A DNA stretch of 64,000 nucleotides from Aequorivita sinensis (GTDB taxonomy: Bacteria > Bacteroidota > Bacteroidia > Flavobacteriales > Flavobacteriaceae). A program made the position numbers and the translations under genes. Every line of letters starts with the position of its first letter. Position 1 is the first letter of the stretch. Of the stretch, positions 27,152-35,857 are shown one piece after another. The notes beneath the pieces were generated by a model. The model worked only from the letters and a program-made list of their open reading frames with translations. It did no database searches and had not been told where the DNA came from. The DNA lies in the NCBI RefSeq assembly GCF_006346335.1, contig NZ_VDMC01000001.1:186001-250000 (forward strand). Reading direction: 5' to 3'.

Positions 27152-28255
27152 TTAAAATTCTAGTTTTAATTGTACATCAATCGATGCGCTTGGGACCGAT
27201 TTTTTAATTGAAACCTCATTGTTTAGGTTCGAAATTGAAATTCCCAACAATCGTACCGACTCTTTCATTTTTTCTTGGAATAACAATTCTTTAACTACTT
27301 CTAAAATTAATTCTTTAGACGATATAAACAACGGTACTGTTTTACTGCGAGTTTGTAAAGTGAAATCGCTATACTTAATTTTAAGGGTAATTGTCTTCCC
27401 AGCAAGTTTGCGTTTTAACATTCGTCCTTCCACCTCAGTTGCAATTTCTTCTAGGCGTTCCATCATAAAAATTTCTGATGATATATTTTCAGAAAAAGTA
27501 TGCTCGGCCGCTAATGATTTTTGCTTTCGGGTTGGCTTCACTATGCTGTTGTGTATACCTCGAACAACGTTGTAATAATGTTGTCCACTTTTTCCGAAGT
27601 GTTCATTTAAATACTCCAAAGATTGATTTTTTAAATCCATTCCGGTGAAAATTCCTAAACGATACATTTTCTCTTTTGTAACCTTCCCAACACCATAAAA
27701 CTTCTTTACATCTAGGGTTTCTAAAAATGGAATAACCTCTTCTGGACTTATTGTTTTTTGCCCGTTAGGCTTGTTGATATCACTTGCTATTTTAGCTACA
27801 AACTTATTAACTGAAATCCCTGCAGAGGCATTTAAACCAGTCTTATCCTTAATTTTTTGACGAATTTCAGTCGCTATCATTGTAGCGCTCGGGTTTCCTT
27901 TTTTGTTTTCAGTAACATCAAGATACGCTTCGTCTAAGGAAAGCGGTTCTACCAAATTAGTATACTCAAAAAATATTTTTCTAATTTGTTTTGAAACTTC
28001 TTTATAGCGGTCGAAATTAGTGTTTACAAAAATGAGTTCCGGACATAATTTTTTTGCCGCTACACTACTCATGGCACTCCTAACTCCAAACTTTCGAGCT
28101 TCATAACTTGCTGCACTTACCACTCCTCGTTCCGAACTTCCTCCAACAGCAATTGCCTTGCCTCGCAGCTCTGGATTATCCAACTGCTCTACAGATGCGT
28201 AAAATGCATCCATATCGATGTGAATTATTTTACGAACAATTAAAGACTTTTGCAT
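27152..28255 (-). CDS. dinB: DNA polymerase IV (Y family)
   Basis: A 367-residue translesion polymerase. Catalytic acids are visible in HIDMDAFYASVEQ (about residues 12-24) and PLSLDEAYLDVT (about 102-113). The helix-hairpin-helix thumb region (KKFYGVGKVTKEKMYRLGI) and little-finger domain are complete. The C-terminus ends LKLEF; the usual beta-clamp motif is not obvious there, but I cannot exclude it. It starts 57 bp from the divergent NAD(P)-binding gene at 28313. Confidence 0.95.
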   Translation of the reverse strand: MQKSLIVRKIIHIDMDAFYASVEQLDNPELRGKAIAVGGSSERGVVSAASYEARKFGVRSAMSSVAAKKLCPELIFVNTNFDRYKEVSKQIRKIFFEYTNLVEPLSLDEAYLDVTENKKGNPSATMIATEIRQKIKDKTGLNASAGISVNKFVAKIASDINKPNGQKTISPEEVIPFLETLDVKKFYGVGKVTKEKMYRLGIFTGMDLKNQSLEYLNEHFGKSGQHYYNVVRGIHNSIVKPTRKQKSLAAEHTFSENISSEIFMMERLEEIATEVEGRMLKRKLAGKTITLKIKYSDFTLQTRSKTVPLFISSKELILEVVKELLFQEKMKESVRLLGISISNLNNEVSIKKSVPSASIDVQLKLEF

Positions 28256-28312
28256 AATGTAAATTTAATACCATCTAACAAGGTATTCAAAACTTGTAGG
28301 TATATTTATAGA

Positions 28313-28960
28313 ATGAAAAAAACTGCTATTATTTTAGGAGCAACAGGACTCACTGGAAATATTTTACTAGAAAAACTTCTGAAGGATGATACTTATGATA
28401 AAATTAAATTATTCTCTCGTAGTTCCGTGGGAATAAATTCACCTAAAATCGAAGAGTATATTATAGATATGTTTCAGTTAAAAAATAATTCTGAAACCTT
28501 TAAAGCCGATGTTGTTTTCTGTTGTATTGGAACCACAAAATCTAAAACACCCAATAAAGATACTTATAAAAAGATAGACTATGGGATTCCAGTGGCTGCT
28601 GCAAAGCTTGCAAAACAAAACGATATTAAAACATTTATCGTTATTTCAGCATTAGGTGCCTCAGAAAATAGTAGTGTTTTTTACAATAAGACTAAAGGAG
28701 AAATGCAACGTGATGTTTTACTTCAGAAAATTGAAAACACATACATTTTACAACCTTCTTTGATTGTTGGAAATAGAAATGAATCTCGATTTGGAGAAAA
28801 TCTAGCAGAGGCTTTTATGAAGGTTTTTGGGTTTTTAATTCCTGCGAAATACAAAATGATAGAAGCCGAAACAATTGCTGAAGCCATGCGTGTTTTATCG
28901 AAAGATGGTTATTCTGAAAAAATAATTACTTCCGAAAAAATTAAAGAAATTGTAGGCTAA
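28313..28960 (+). CDS. NAD(P)H-binding Rossmann protein (HTATIP2-like)
   Basis: A 215-residue atypical SDR. The cofactor site GATGLTGNILLEKLL is at about residues 8-22, with CCIGTTKSKTPNKD and ISALGASENSSVFYNKTKGEMQ matching the HTATIP2/TIP30-like NAD(P)-binding family. The frame opens at 28250 within dinB, but the 21 extra codons have no family resemblance; ATG 28313 gives the normal N-terminus. The enzymatic role is not known. Confidence 0.85.
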   Translation: MKKTAIILGATGLTGNILLEKLLKDDTYDKIKLFSRSSVGINSPKIEEYIIDMFQLKNNSETFKADVVFCCIGTTKSKTPNKDTYKKIDYGIPVAAAKLAKQNDIKTFIVISALGASENSSVFYNKTKGEMQRDVLLQKIENTYILQPSLIVGNRNESRFGENLAEAFMKVFGFLIPAKYKMIEAETIAEAMRVLSKDGYSEKIITSEKIKEIVG

Positions 28961-29039
28961 AATGTCTGTTCGAGCAGAGTTGAGGATTATTAAGAGGTGT
29001 CATCTGTGCTCAACCTGATAACGTAATATAGAAATAAAC

Positions 29040-29510
29040 ATGAAAGAAATAGAACGTAAATTCCTAATTACTTCCGAAGCTTTTAAAAAAGAAGCTCATA
29101 AGCGCACACGAATTGCACAAGGTTTTTTAAACACACATCCTGAACGTACTGTACGCATCCGATTAATGGGAGATAACGGGTATATTACTATAAAAGGTAA
29201 GTCAAATAAATCAGGATTGTCTCGCTTTGAATGGGAAAAGCAAATTTCTTTAAATGAAGCTAAAGAATTACTTCTACTTTGTGAGAAAGGTATAATTGAA
29301 AAAACTCGTTACGAAGTTTCAGTAGGGGATCACATTTTTGAAATCGATGAGTTTACGGGAGAAAATGAAGGGTTAATTATGGCTGAAGTTGAACTTAATT
29401 CAGAAGATGAAGTTTTTACTAAACCTGAATGGTTAGGAAAAGAAGTTACAGGCGATATTCGATATTACAACTCACAACTTAGTTTAAATCCTTTTAAAAA
29501 CTGGAAATAA
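29040..29510 (+). CDS. CYTH-domain protein (triphosphate tunnel metalloenzyme)
   Basis: A 156-residue protein beginning with the ExExK motif EIERK (residues 3-7) of CYTH proteins, followed by paired basic residues in strands (RTVRIRLMG, YITIKGKS, FEWEKQI) and DIRYYNSQLS near the end. Such single-domain enzymes hydrolyse inorganic triphosphate or thiamine triphosphate; the substrate cannot be told apart by sequence reading. It stands 79 bp downstream of the NAD(P)-binding gene, in the same direction. Confidence 0.9.
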   Translation: MKEIERKFLITSEAFKKEAHKRTRIAQGFLNTHPERTVRIRLMGDNGYITIKGKSNKSGLSRFEWEKQISLNEAKELLLLCEKGIIEKTRYEVSVGDHIFEIDEFTGENEGLIMAEVELNSEDEVFTKPEWLGKEVTGDIRYYNSQLSLNPFKNWK

Positions 29511-29513
29511 AAA

Positions 29514-29544
29514 AACTGCCCTAGCAATAAATACTAGGACAGTT
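29514..29544 (-). terminator. Terminator of the RND efflux operon
   Basis: An 11-bp stem (29514-29524 with 29534-29544, one G-U type mismatch) and a 9-base loop. Read on the minus strand it is followed by a run of eight T, so it ends the efflux operon that stops at 29578. On the plus strand it lacks a T-run but lies directly after the CYTH stop and may help there. Confidence 0.8.
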
Positions 29545-29577
29545 AATCAACTAACCAACCAAATCAAAAAAAAACTT

Positions 29578-30993
29578 TTATCTCCATCCACCACCAAGGG
29601 CTTCGTATAAATCAACAATTGCTTGTAAACGATTATTTTTTGCTGCTACCAAATCTAAGCTCGAACCTAGTGCACGTTCTTGAGCGGTTAAAACCTCTAA
29701 GTAAGTGCCCATTCCATTATCTAATAATTCCTCTGAGTACTCAGTAGCTAAATTATAGGCTTCGTTTTCACGTTCTTTAATTGAAATCTTTTCTGTTGCA
29801 GCTTCGATAGAATACATTGCATCAGAGACTTCCTTTCCAGCTATAAGAAGTGCATATTTAAAGTTCAACAACGCTTGTTCTTGTCTTGCTTGTGAAACTT
29901 CGTATTGCGTCTTAATCTTACGCCCGTTAAAAATTGGCTGCGTCAACCCACCTACAACACTAGCAAACAATGAATTCACATTAAAAAGTTTATCGAGATC
30001 CAAACTTTGGAAACCACCGTTAGCACTTAAAGTAAGTGAAGGATAAAAACTACTTCTTGCAACATTTGTAAGTTCAAAAGCATTTACCAAACCATATTCA
30101 GCTGCTATCACATCTGGTCTATTACTTAACAATTGTGAAGGAACTCCTGTTTCTAATGGAATTTCAATACTTTGATTATCTAAGGTACCTCTAGTGATTT
30201 GTTGAGGAGAACTTCCTAATAAAATAGATAAGGTATTTTCTACTAACCTACTTTGATTTTTCAGGTCTACCAGTATAGCTTGAGCCGTATACAACTGAGC
30301 CTCAGTTTGTTTCACTCCAGCTTCATTACCAATACCTGCATCCTTAAGAGCAATAGTGGTTTCAACTCCTTCAGTTCGAGCACTAATTGTTTCTTCGGTT
30401 ACTCTAATCTGTTCGTCAATAGCTAAAAGCTGATAATATGTAGCTGCAATATTTGCCACCAATCTACTTTTTACTGCTTGGTGAGCCGCTACGGTTTGCA
30501 AATAAGTAGCATCAGAAGCACGCTTAGTACTTCTAATTTTCCCCCAAATATCTGCTTCCCATGAAAGTCCGCCAGATACCTCAAACTGATCTACCGAAGA
30601 GTTTTGACCAGGAATTCTACTTGATTCTGAAAGTTCCTGATGCACAACTCTAGCAGTACCATTCAATGTTGGGAAATATCCTGCTTTACCTTGTTTTACA
30701 TAAGCCTCTGCTATTGCAATTTGCTGTAATGCAATACGGATATCCATATTATTATTAAGCCCTTCTTCTATATAACCTTGAAGTATCGGATCTGTAAAAA
30801 TCTCTTTCCAAGACACTGTTGCCATAGATAAACTATCCTGAGGCAAGTTTTCAGTACGGAAATTATCAGATTCCACCACTGTTTCAGGTCTGCTGTATTC
30901 TTTCGCTACAAAACAAGATTGAAGCGTTAAGAAAGCCATTGCAATTGCAATTCCTTTTAAAAATTTCATAGTACGATTTCTTTTATTTTTCAT
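29578..30993 (-). CDS. RND efflux outer membrane lipoprotein (OprM/NodT family)
   Basis: A TolC-type outer membrane factor. A lipoprotein signal ends at LTLQSC, and OEP repeats fill the rest: YPTLNGTARV and SRIPGQNSSVDQFEVSGGLSWEADIWGKIRSTKRA in the first half, FYPSLTLSANGGFQSLDLDKLF and GLTQPIFNG in the second. Two starts are plausible: 30993 (overlapping the RND gene by 11 bp) and 30969 (just before the signal core); an even longer frame overlaps more. It is the last gene of the four-gene efflux operon. Confidence 0.9.
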   Translation of the reverse strand: MKNKRNRTMKFLKGIAIAMAFLTLQSCFVAKEYSRPETVVESDNFRTENLPQDSLSMATVSWKEIFTDPILQGYIEEGLNNNMDIRIALQQIAIAEAYVKQGKAGYFPTLNGTARVVHQELSESSRIPGQNSSVDQFEVSGGLSWEADIWGKIRSTKRASDATYLQTVAAHQAVKSRLVANIAATYYQLLAIDEQIRVTEETISARTEGVETTIALKDAGIGNEAGVKQTEAQLYTAQAILVDLKNQSRLVENTLSILLGSSPQQITRGTLDNQSIEIPLETGVPSQLLSNRPDVIAAEYGLVNAFELTNVARSSFYPSLTLSANGGFQSLDLDKLFNVNSLFASVVGGLTQPIFNGRKIKTQYEVSQARQEQALLNFKYALLIAGKEVSDAMYSIEAATEKISIKERENEAYNLATEYSEELLDNGMGTYLEVLTAQERALGSSLDLVAAKNNRLQAIVDLYEALGGGWR

Positions 30994-33900
30994 CTTGAAC
31001 TTCAACTTCAAATGTATCTGGGGTTTTATTCATTTTATCTTGTATCCATTGGAAAAAGATATATAGAATAGGAATTACAAATACTCCGAAAATAGTTCCA
31101 ATTAATAATCCACCTACTGCTCCTGTTCCAATTGCATTGTTACCACGTGCTCCAATACCTGTAGCAAAAACTAACGGTAAAAGACCAACGATAAAGGCAA
31201 ACGATGTCATCAAAATAGGTCTAAGTCTAGACTTTGCACCTTCAAATGCAGCAGTCATACGCGAAAGTCCTGTTCTACGTCTTTGAAGCGCGAACTCAAC
31301 AATCAGAATCGCGTTTTTCGCTAATAATCCAATAAGCATTATAAGTGCAATTTGGAAGTAAACGTTGTTCTCCAATCCTGAAAACTTTGTAACTATATAG
31401 GCTCCAAAAACACCCACTGGCACAGAGAATATCACTGAGAATGGAATTAAGAAGCTTTCGTATTGTGCTGCTAGAATGAAATACACAAATAGTAAAACAA
31501 GAATAAAAATAAATGTAGTTTGACTACCTGCTGAAATCTCCTCACGAGTAAGTCCAGAGAAAGCTACAGTATATTCCTGAGGCAAGTTTTGACTTACTTC
31601 TTGAACTGCTTTAATAGCATCTCCTGAAGAGTATCCAGGCGCCGCTGCACCGTTCACACTTGCAGAGTTAAACAGGTTAAATCTAGTTACCGATTGAGGT
31701 CCATATACTCTTTCTAACGTAATGAACTCTGTAATTGGAGCCATTTCACCTTGTGAGTTACGTACGAATATCTGATTCAAACTTTCAACAGACGTTCTAT
31801 CTTCTGGTAATGCTTGAACAAACACACGATACTGCTTTCCGTATCTAGAGAAATCGGCTGCGTAGATACTTCCTATATATCCTTGTAGGGTTGTAAGAAT
31901 TGAACTCACACTAATCCCAGCTTCCTTCGTTTTAGCAATATCAACATCTATTTCATATTGCGGATAATCTGTATTAAATGATGACTGCGCATACATAATT
32001 TCTGGTCTCTGCATTAGTTCTTGCAGATAGTTTTGGGTAGCAATACTTAGGTCGTTAAAACTACCACCAGTTCTATCCAAAACTTTCATTTCAAAACCTG
32101 AAGAGATACCGAAACCTGGTACACTTGGAGGTTGGAAAAAAAGAATGTTCGCATCTGGAATAGTTGCAGCAACTCCGAAAAGTTTACCAGTAATTGCTTC
32201 TACCGATCTATCATCATCTTCTCTTTCAGACCAATTATCTAATTTAATGAATCCAATCCCGTAGTTACTACCTGAACCACTGATAATACTAAATCCATTT
32301 ACTAATGAGATATCTCTAATTCCAGGAATATCTTTAATTTTTTCTCGTAATTCTTTATTAACTCCAACCGTTCTATCTAATGAAGCCCCAGCTGGAAGTT
32401 CCACGTTTGCGAAAATAAGTCCTCTATCCTCGTCAGGAACGAAACCTGTTGGAGTAGTATTAGAAGCCCAAACAATACCTACTACACAAATAATTAAGAA
32501 GACAACACTAATCCATTTGTGCCTATACAAAAATCCTAAAGATCTCATATATCTATCAGTTGTAACAGCAAATGCAGTGTTGAACTTGCTAAAGAAACGC
32601 CCTAATAGGTTTTTCTTTTTAACTTCTTCATCGTGAGTTTTAAGGAATATAGCACATAATGCAGGACTTAATGTCAATGCATTTACTGCCGAAATTACAA
32701 TGGCCACAATAAGCGTAACACCAAACTGTTCATAGAATACCCCAGTAGGTCCTGTAATAAAAGTTACTGGAATAAATACTGCTGCCATTACTAAGGTGAT
32801 TGAGATAATAGCCCCCGTAATTTCATCCATTGCTGAGTGAGTTGCTTTTAATGCTGTTTCTGCTCCTTCTTCAAGTTTAGCATGCACCGCTTCCACAACT
32901 ACAATAGCATCATCCACTACAATTCCAATTGCTAGTACGAGTGCAAATAATGTTAATAGGTTAATTGAATACCCAAACATATTTAGGAAAAAGAAGGTAC
33001 CTACAATAGAAACCGGTACCGCAATAGCAGGAATTAAAGTTGAACGGAAATCCTGTAAGAAAATAAACACTACCAAGAACACCAATAAGAATGCTTCTAT
33101 AAGTGTTGTTATTACTTTACTAATCGAAGCTTCCAAAAACTCGTTAGAGTCGAAGTTAACTATATGCTTAACTCCTTTTGGGAAGTCTTTCTCCATAACC
33201 TCAAACTTCTCGTGCACAGTACGGATAATCTCCTGAGCATTAGATCCAGCTGTTTGATAGATAGCCATACTCACCCCTGGATTACCATTGGTGAATGATA
33301 TAGATCCGTAGTTTTGAGCATCTAATTCAACTTCCGCAACATCTTTAAGAGTAAGGAACTTTCCATTTCCTAACGACTTAATTACAATTTCTTCATATTG
33401 TGAAGCTTCTTTATATCTACCGCTATAGGTTAAAACATATTCAAAAGATTCTGCATTGTTTTGCCCTAAAGATCCTGCTGCAGCTTCTCTACTTTGCTCT
33501 CTAATAGCAGCAGTAATATCTGCTGGTTCTAGATTATAAGCAGCTAATTTTTCTGGTTTTAACCAAATACGCATTGCGTAATCTTTACCACCAAATACGT
33601 TTACACCCCCAACTCCATTAATCCTTTTCAATTCTGGGAGTACATTAATATTTAAATAGTTTTGAATATAAGTACCATCATAATCTTCATTTTCAGAATA
33701 AACTGTAATGAACATTAAGGCACTAGTTTGTTGTTTCTGCGTAATTACCCCAGATTGAGTTACCTCTGATGGTAATAATGAAGTAGCACGTGCCACACGG
33801 TTTTGTACGTTTACCGCAGCAATGTCTGGATCTACGTCTTGGTCAAAAAACACGTTTATACTTGCACTACCGTTGTTACTTGCTGTTGAAGTGATGTAAG

Positions 33901-34126
33901 TCATCCCTTCTACCCCGTTAATCTGTTCCTCAATCGGAACAATTACACTCTCAAGTACTGTCGCAGCGTTCGCACCAGGATAGTTGGCAGAAACCTGTAC
34001 CGTAGGTGGAGCAATTTCTGGATACTGGGTGGTAGGTAGCGTTGTAATACCTAAAACCCCCAATATTAATATGATAATGGAAACGACACTAGATAGAACA
34101 GGTCGTTCAATAAATTTCTTGATCAT
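30983..34126 (-). CDS. RND multidrug efflux permease (AcrB/HAE1 family)
   Basis: A 1047-residue inner membrane proton antiporter. The N-terminus MIKKFIERPVLSSVVSIIIL and the pattern TTQYPEIAPPTVQVSANYPGA are typical of HAE1; the proton relay pair is seen in GIVVDDAIVVVEA; two repeats of periplasmic and membrane halves are complete. In contrast to AcrB the loop regions are Bacteroidota-like. With the MFP and OMF genes it forms a tripartite pump that exports hydrophobic compounds; the true substrates are unknown. Confidence 0.95.
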   Translation of the reverse strand: MIKKFIERPVLSSVVSIIILILGVLGITTLPTTQYPEIAPPTVQVSANYPGANAATVLESVIVPIEEQINGVEGMTYITSTASNNGSASINVFFDQDVDPDIAAVNVQNRVARATSLLPSEVTQSGVITQKQQTSALMFITVYSENEDYDGTYIQNYLNINVLPELKRINGVGGVNVFGGKDYAMRIWLKPEKLAAYNLEPADITAAIREQSREAAAGSLGQNNAESFEYVLTYSGRYKEASQYEEIVIKSLGNGKFLTLKDVAEVELDAQNYGSISFTNGNPGVSMAIYQTAGSNAQEIIRTVHEKFEVMEKDFPKGVKHIVNFDSNEFLEASISKVITTLIEAFLLVFLVVFIFLQDFRSTLIPAIAVPVSIVGTFFFLNMFGYSINLLTLFALVLAIGIVVDDAIVVVEAVHAKLEEGAETALKATHSAMDEITGAIISITLVMAAVFIPVTFITGPTGVFYEQFGVTLIVAIVISAVNALTLSPALCAIFLKTHDEEVKKKNLLGRFFSKFNTAFAVTTDRYMRSLGFLYRHKWISVVFLIICVVGIVWASNTTPTGFVPDEDRGLIFANVELPAGASLDRTVGVNKELREKIKDIPGIRDISLVNGFSIISGSGSNYGIGFIKLDNWSEREDDDRSVEAITGKLFGVAATIPDANILFFQPPSVPGFGISSGFEMKVLDRTGGSFNDLSIATQNYLQELMQRPEIMYAQSSFNTDYPQYEIDVDIAKTKEAGISVSSILTTLQGYIGSIYAADFSRYGKQYRVFVQALPEDRTSVESLNQIFVRNSQGEMAPITEFITLERVYGPQSVTRFNLFNSASVNGAAAPGYSSGDAIKAVQEVSQNLPQEYTVAFSGLTREEISAGSQTTFIFILVLLFVYFILAAQYESFLIPFSVIFSVPVGVFGAYIVTKFSGLENNVYFQIALIMLIGLLAKNAILIVEFALQRRRTGLSRMTAAFEGAKSRLRPILMTSFAFIVGLLPLVFATGIGARGNNAIGTGAVGGLLIGTIFGVFVIPILYIFFQWIQDKMNKTPDTFEVEVQDEK

Positions 34127-34135
34127 AGTTTCTTC

Positions 34136-35266
34136 TTATTTGAATACTTTTTCTAATCCTTTTGCAATACTGTCAAAATCTGCTGGCTGTGCTATAATTG
34201 GCGTTTGGTCTCTAAGCTTTCCAACTCCTTTTGCAACTACCTTATCACCTGGATTTATACCGTCTTTTACAATCACTAAGTTGTCTACACGATCTAAAAT
34301 ATTAATAGCACTTGTAGTAGCTAAAGTATCTCCTTGTACTTTATAAACGTATGTAATCCCTTGCCTTTCATATGTAGCAGATGCAGGAACAACTGTTGCA
34401 TTTTCATATGTATTTGGAAGTTGAATTCTTCCACTGTAACCGCTAGAAAGCAATCTATTTGGATTGTCAAAAACAGCTCTAAATGAAACTGTACCCGTAG
34501 AAGGGTTTACTTGAGAATTAATGGTTTCTACAGTTCCTTCTTGATCATATAAAGTACCGTTAGCTAAAATCAAACGAACTTTAGGCAGATTCTTTATTTT
34601 ATCTTCAAGCGTTTTTCCTTCGTTCTTTTCGATAAAATCTAAATAAGCTTTTTCATTTAATGAAAAGAATGCATATATCTTGTCTATATCCGCCACAGTT
34701 GTTAATGGCACTTGAGAAGATGGGCTTATTAAAGCACCTTCTCTAAAAGGAATAGAACCTACATAACCATCTACTGGGCTTTTAATAGTAGCATAACCAA
34801 TATTTGCTGAGATAGAGTTATAAGCACTTTGTGCTTGCGCTAATTTAGCTTTGGCTGTTTCAAGTTGAACACCGCTTATAATGTTCTTCTCAACTAGTGG
34901 CTTTAGCTTATTTACTTCAACTTGAGCCGCGTTGACATTGGCTCTTGCTGCAGCCGCATCTTGGCTTAAAGATTGTGTTTCCAATCTAAAAAGTGTTTGC
35001 CCTTTTCTTACTTTTTGTCCTTCATCTACCAAAACATGAGTTATATAACCAGAAGTTTTAGCACGCACTTCACTATTAATTATACCTTCTAAACTTGTAG
35101 GATACGTAGCGTAAGCTGTAACGGTTTGTGAAGGAACTGTTACTACAGGAAATGGTAGTGCTTGTGGAGCTCTTTGGTTCTGACTTTGATCATTACCACA
35201 ACTGGCAAAAAACAAGCAAAGCCCTACTAAACCAGGAAGCACATAAGTAAATTGTATTTTTTTCAT
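34136..35266 (-). CDS. RND efflux periplasmic adaptor (MFP) lipoprotein
   Basis: A 376-residue membrane fusion protein. The ATG at 35266 gives a lipoprotein signal (QFTYVLPGLVGLCLFFASC); the frame is open 11 codons further into the regulator gene. The lipoyl/barrel-sandwich halves flank a short helical hairpin (VRKGQTLFRLETQSLSQDAAAA; SAYNSISANIGYATIKSPVDGYVG). It bridges the RND pump and the outer membrane factor. It lies 9 bp before the RND gene and 10 bp after the regulator gene. Confidence 0.92.
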   Translation of the reverse strand: MKKIQFTYVLPGLVGLCLFFASCGNDQSQNQRAPQALPFPVVTVPSQTVTAYATYPTSLEGIINSEVRAKTSGYITHVLVDEGQKVRKGQTLFRLETQSLSQDAAAARANVNAAQVEVNKLKPLVEKNIISGVQLETAKAKLAQAQSAYNSISANIGYATIKSPVDGYVGSIPFREGALISPSSQVPLTTVADIDKIYAFFSLNEKAYLDFIEKNEGKTLEDKIKNLPKVRLILANGTLYDQEGTVETINSQVNPSTGTVSFRAVFDNPNRLLSSGYSGRIQLPNTYENATVVPASATYERQGITYVYKVQGDTLATTSAINILDRVDNLVIVKDGINPGDKVVAKGVGKLRDQTPIIAQPADFDSIAKGLEKVFK

Positions 35267-35276
35267 TTTTGTATAA

Positions 35277-35765
35277 TTAGTCGTTTTTATGGTTTTCAAT
35301 TAGTTTTGTACGTAAGTTTATCATCATGCTAGAAGCCTGATTTAAATAGTTTAAATATTCATAGTGAAAGTTAAGGTCAAACTTCTCTTCTGAATCTTCT
35401 GGAAAACTTTTATTCATATCCGATTTGTAGTCAATGATCTCTAAATGAATATCACGTTCCTCATTCCAACTACTTATCATCTCATCCATAGACTGCACCC
35501 AAGCGTTTGGACTTAGAATAAAGTACTTTTTGCGATCACCAGTTTTGGTGTAATATGTAATTCGATGAGAAGCTTGCAAATTAGTGAGATGAGTAAAAAT
35601 TGTGCTTTTACTCGCTTTAAGTTCACATACTAAGTTTTCAAAAGTTTCACCTTTTTTACCTTTCAAAATTAGGCTAGCAAGTATTCGAGCCGCTAAAGGA
35701 GCTAATTGCTCCTTATGCTCCAAGTGCACACCCATTCTTTCTATCAACTTATCTTTTTTATTCAA
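35277..35765 (-). CDS. GbsR/MarR-like transcriptional regulator of the efflux operon
   Basis: A 162-residue winged-helix regulator. The helix-turn-helix is read at about residues 40-65 (TFENLVCELKASKSTIFTHLTNL) with a wing (RITYYTKTGDRKKYFIL), as in GbsR-type MarR-superfamily repressors, followed by a C-terminal helical dimerisation part. It is the first gene of the efflux operon. A perfect inverted repeat (TTTGGTTCG / CGAACCAAA) sits over its promoter, so autorepression of the whole pump operon is likely; the inducing ligand is unknown. Confidence 0.85.
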   Translation of the reverse strand: MNKKDKLIERMGVHLEHKEQLAPLAARILASLILKGKKGETFENLVCELKASKSTIFTHLTNLQASHRITYYTKTGDRKKYFILSPNAWVQSMDEMISSWNEERDIHLEIIDYKSDMNKSFPEDSEEKFDLNFHYEYLNYLNQASSMMINLRTKLIENHKND

Positions 35766-35785
35766 AATATTTTTTAATAAGGCTG

Positions 35786-35821
35786 CAAAGATATGTTTGG
35801 TTCGTAAAATACCGAACCAAA
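35786..35821 (-). promoter_or_regulatory. Promoter and putative operator of the efflux operon
   Basis: On the minus strand TATCTTTG (35793 to 35786) is an exact -7 element 21 bases before the regulator ATG. Immediately upstream lies a perfect 9-bp inverted repeat, TTTGGTTCG (35796-35804) and CGAACCAAA (35813-35821), with 8 bases between; GTA and TAC extend the symmetry inwards. The palindrome would fill the space between the -33 and -7 elements, so a bound regulator dimer would block polymerase. Confidence 0.7.
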
Positions 35822-35857
35822 CAGAGTTTAAATTTTTGTTAAAGTTATTTTGAGTGA

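Noticed and set aside
29514-29544. Hairpin as a riboswitch or attenuator of the CYTH gene
   Set aside because: It lies after the stop codon, and only the minus-strand reading has a T-run, so a terminator of the efflux operon explains it.
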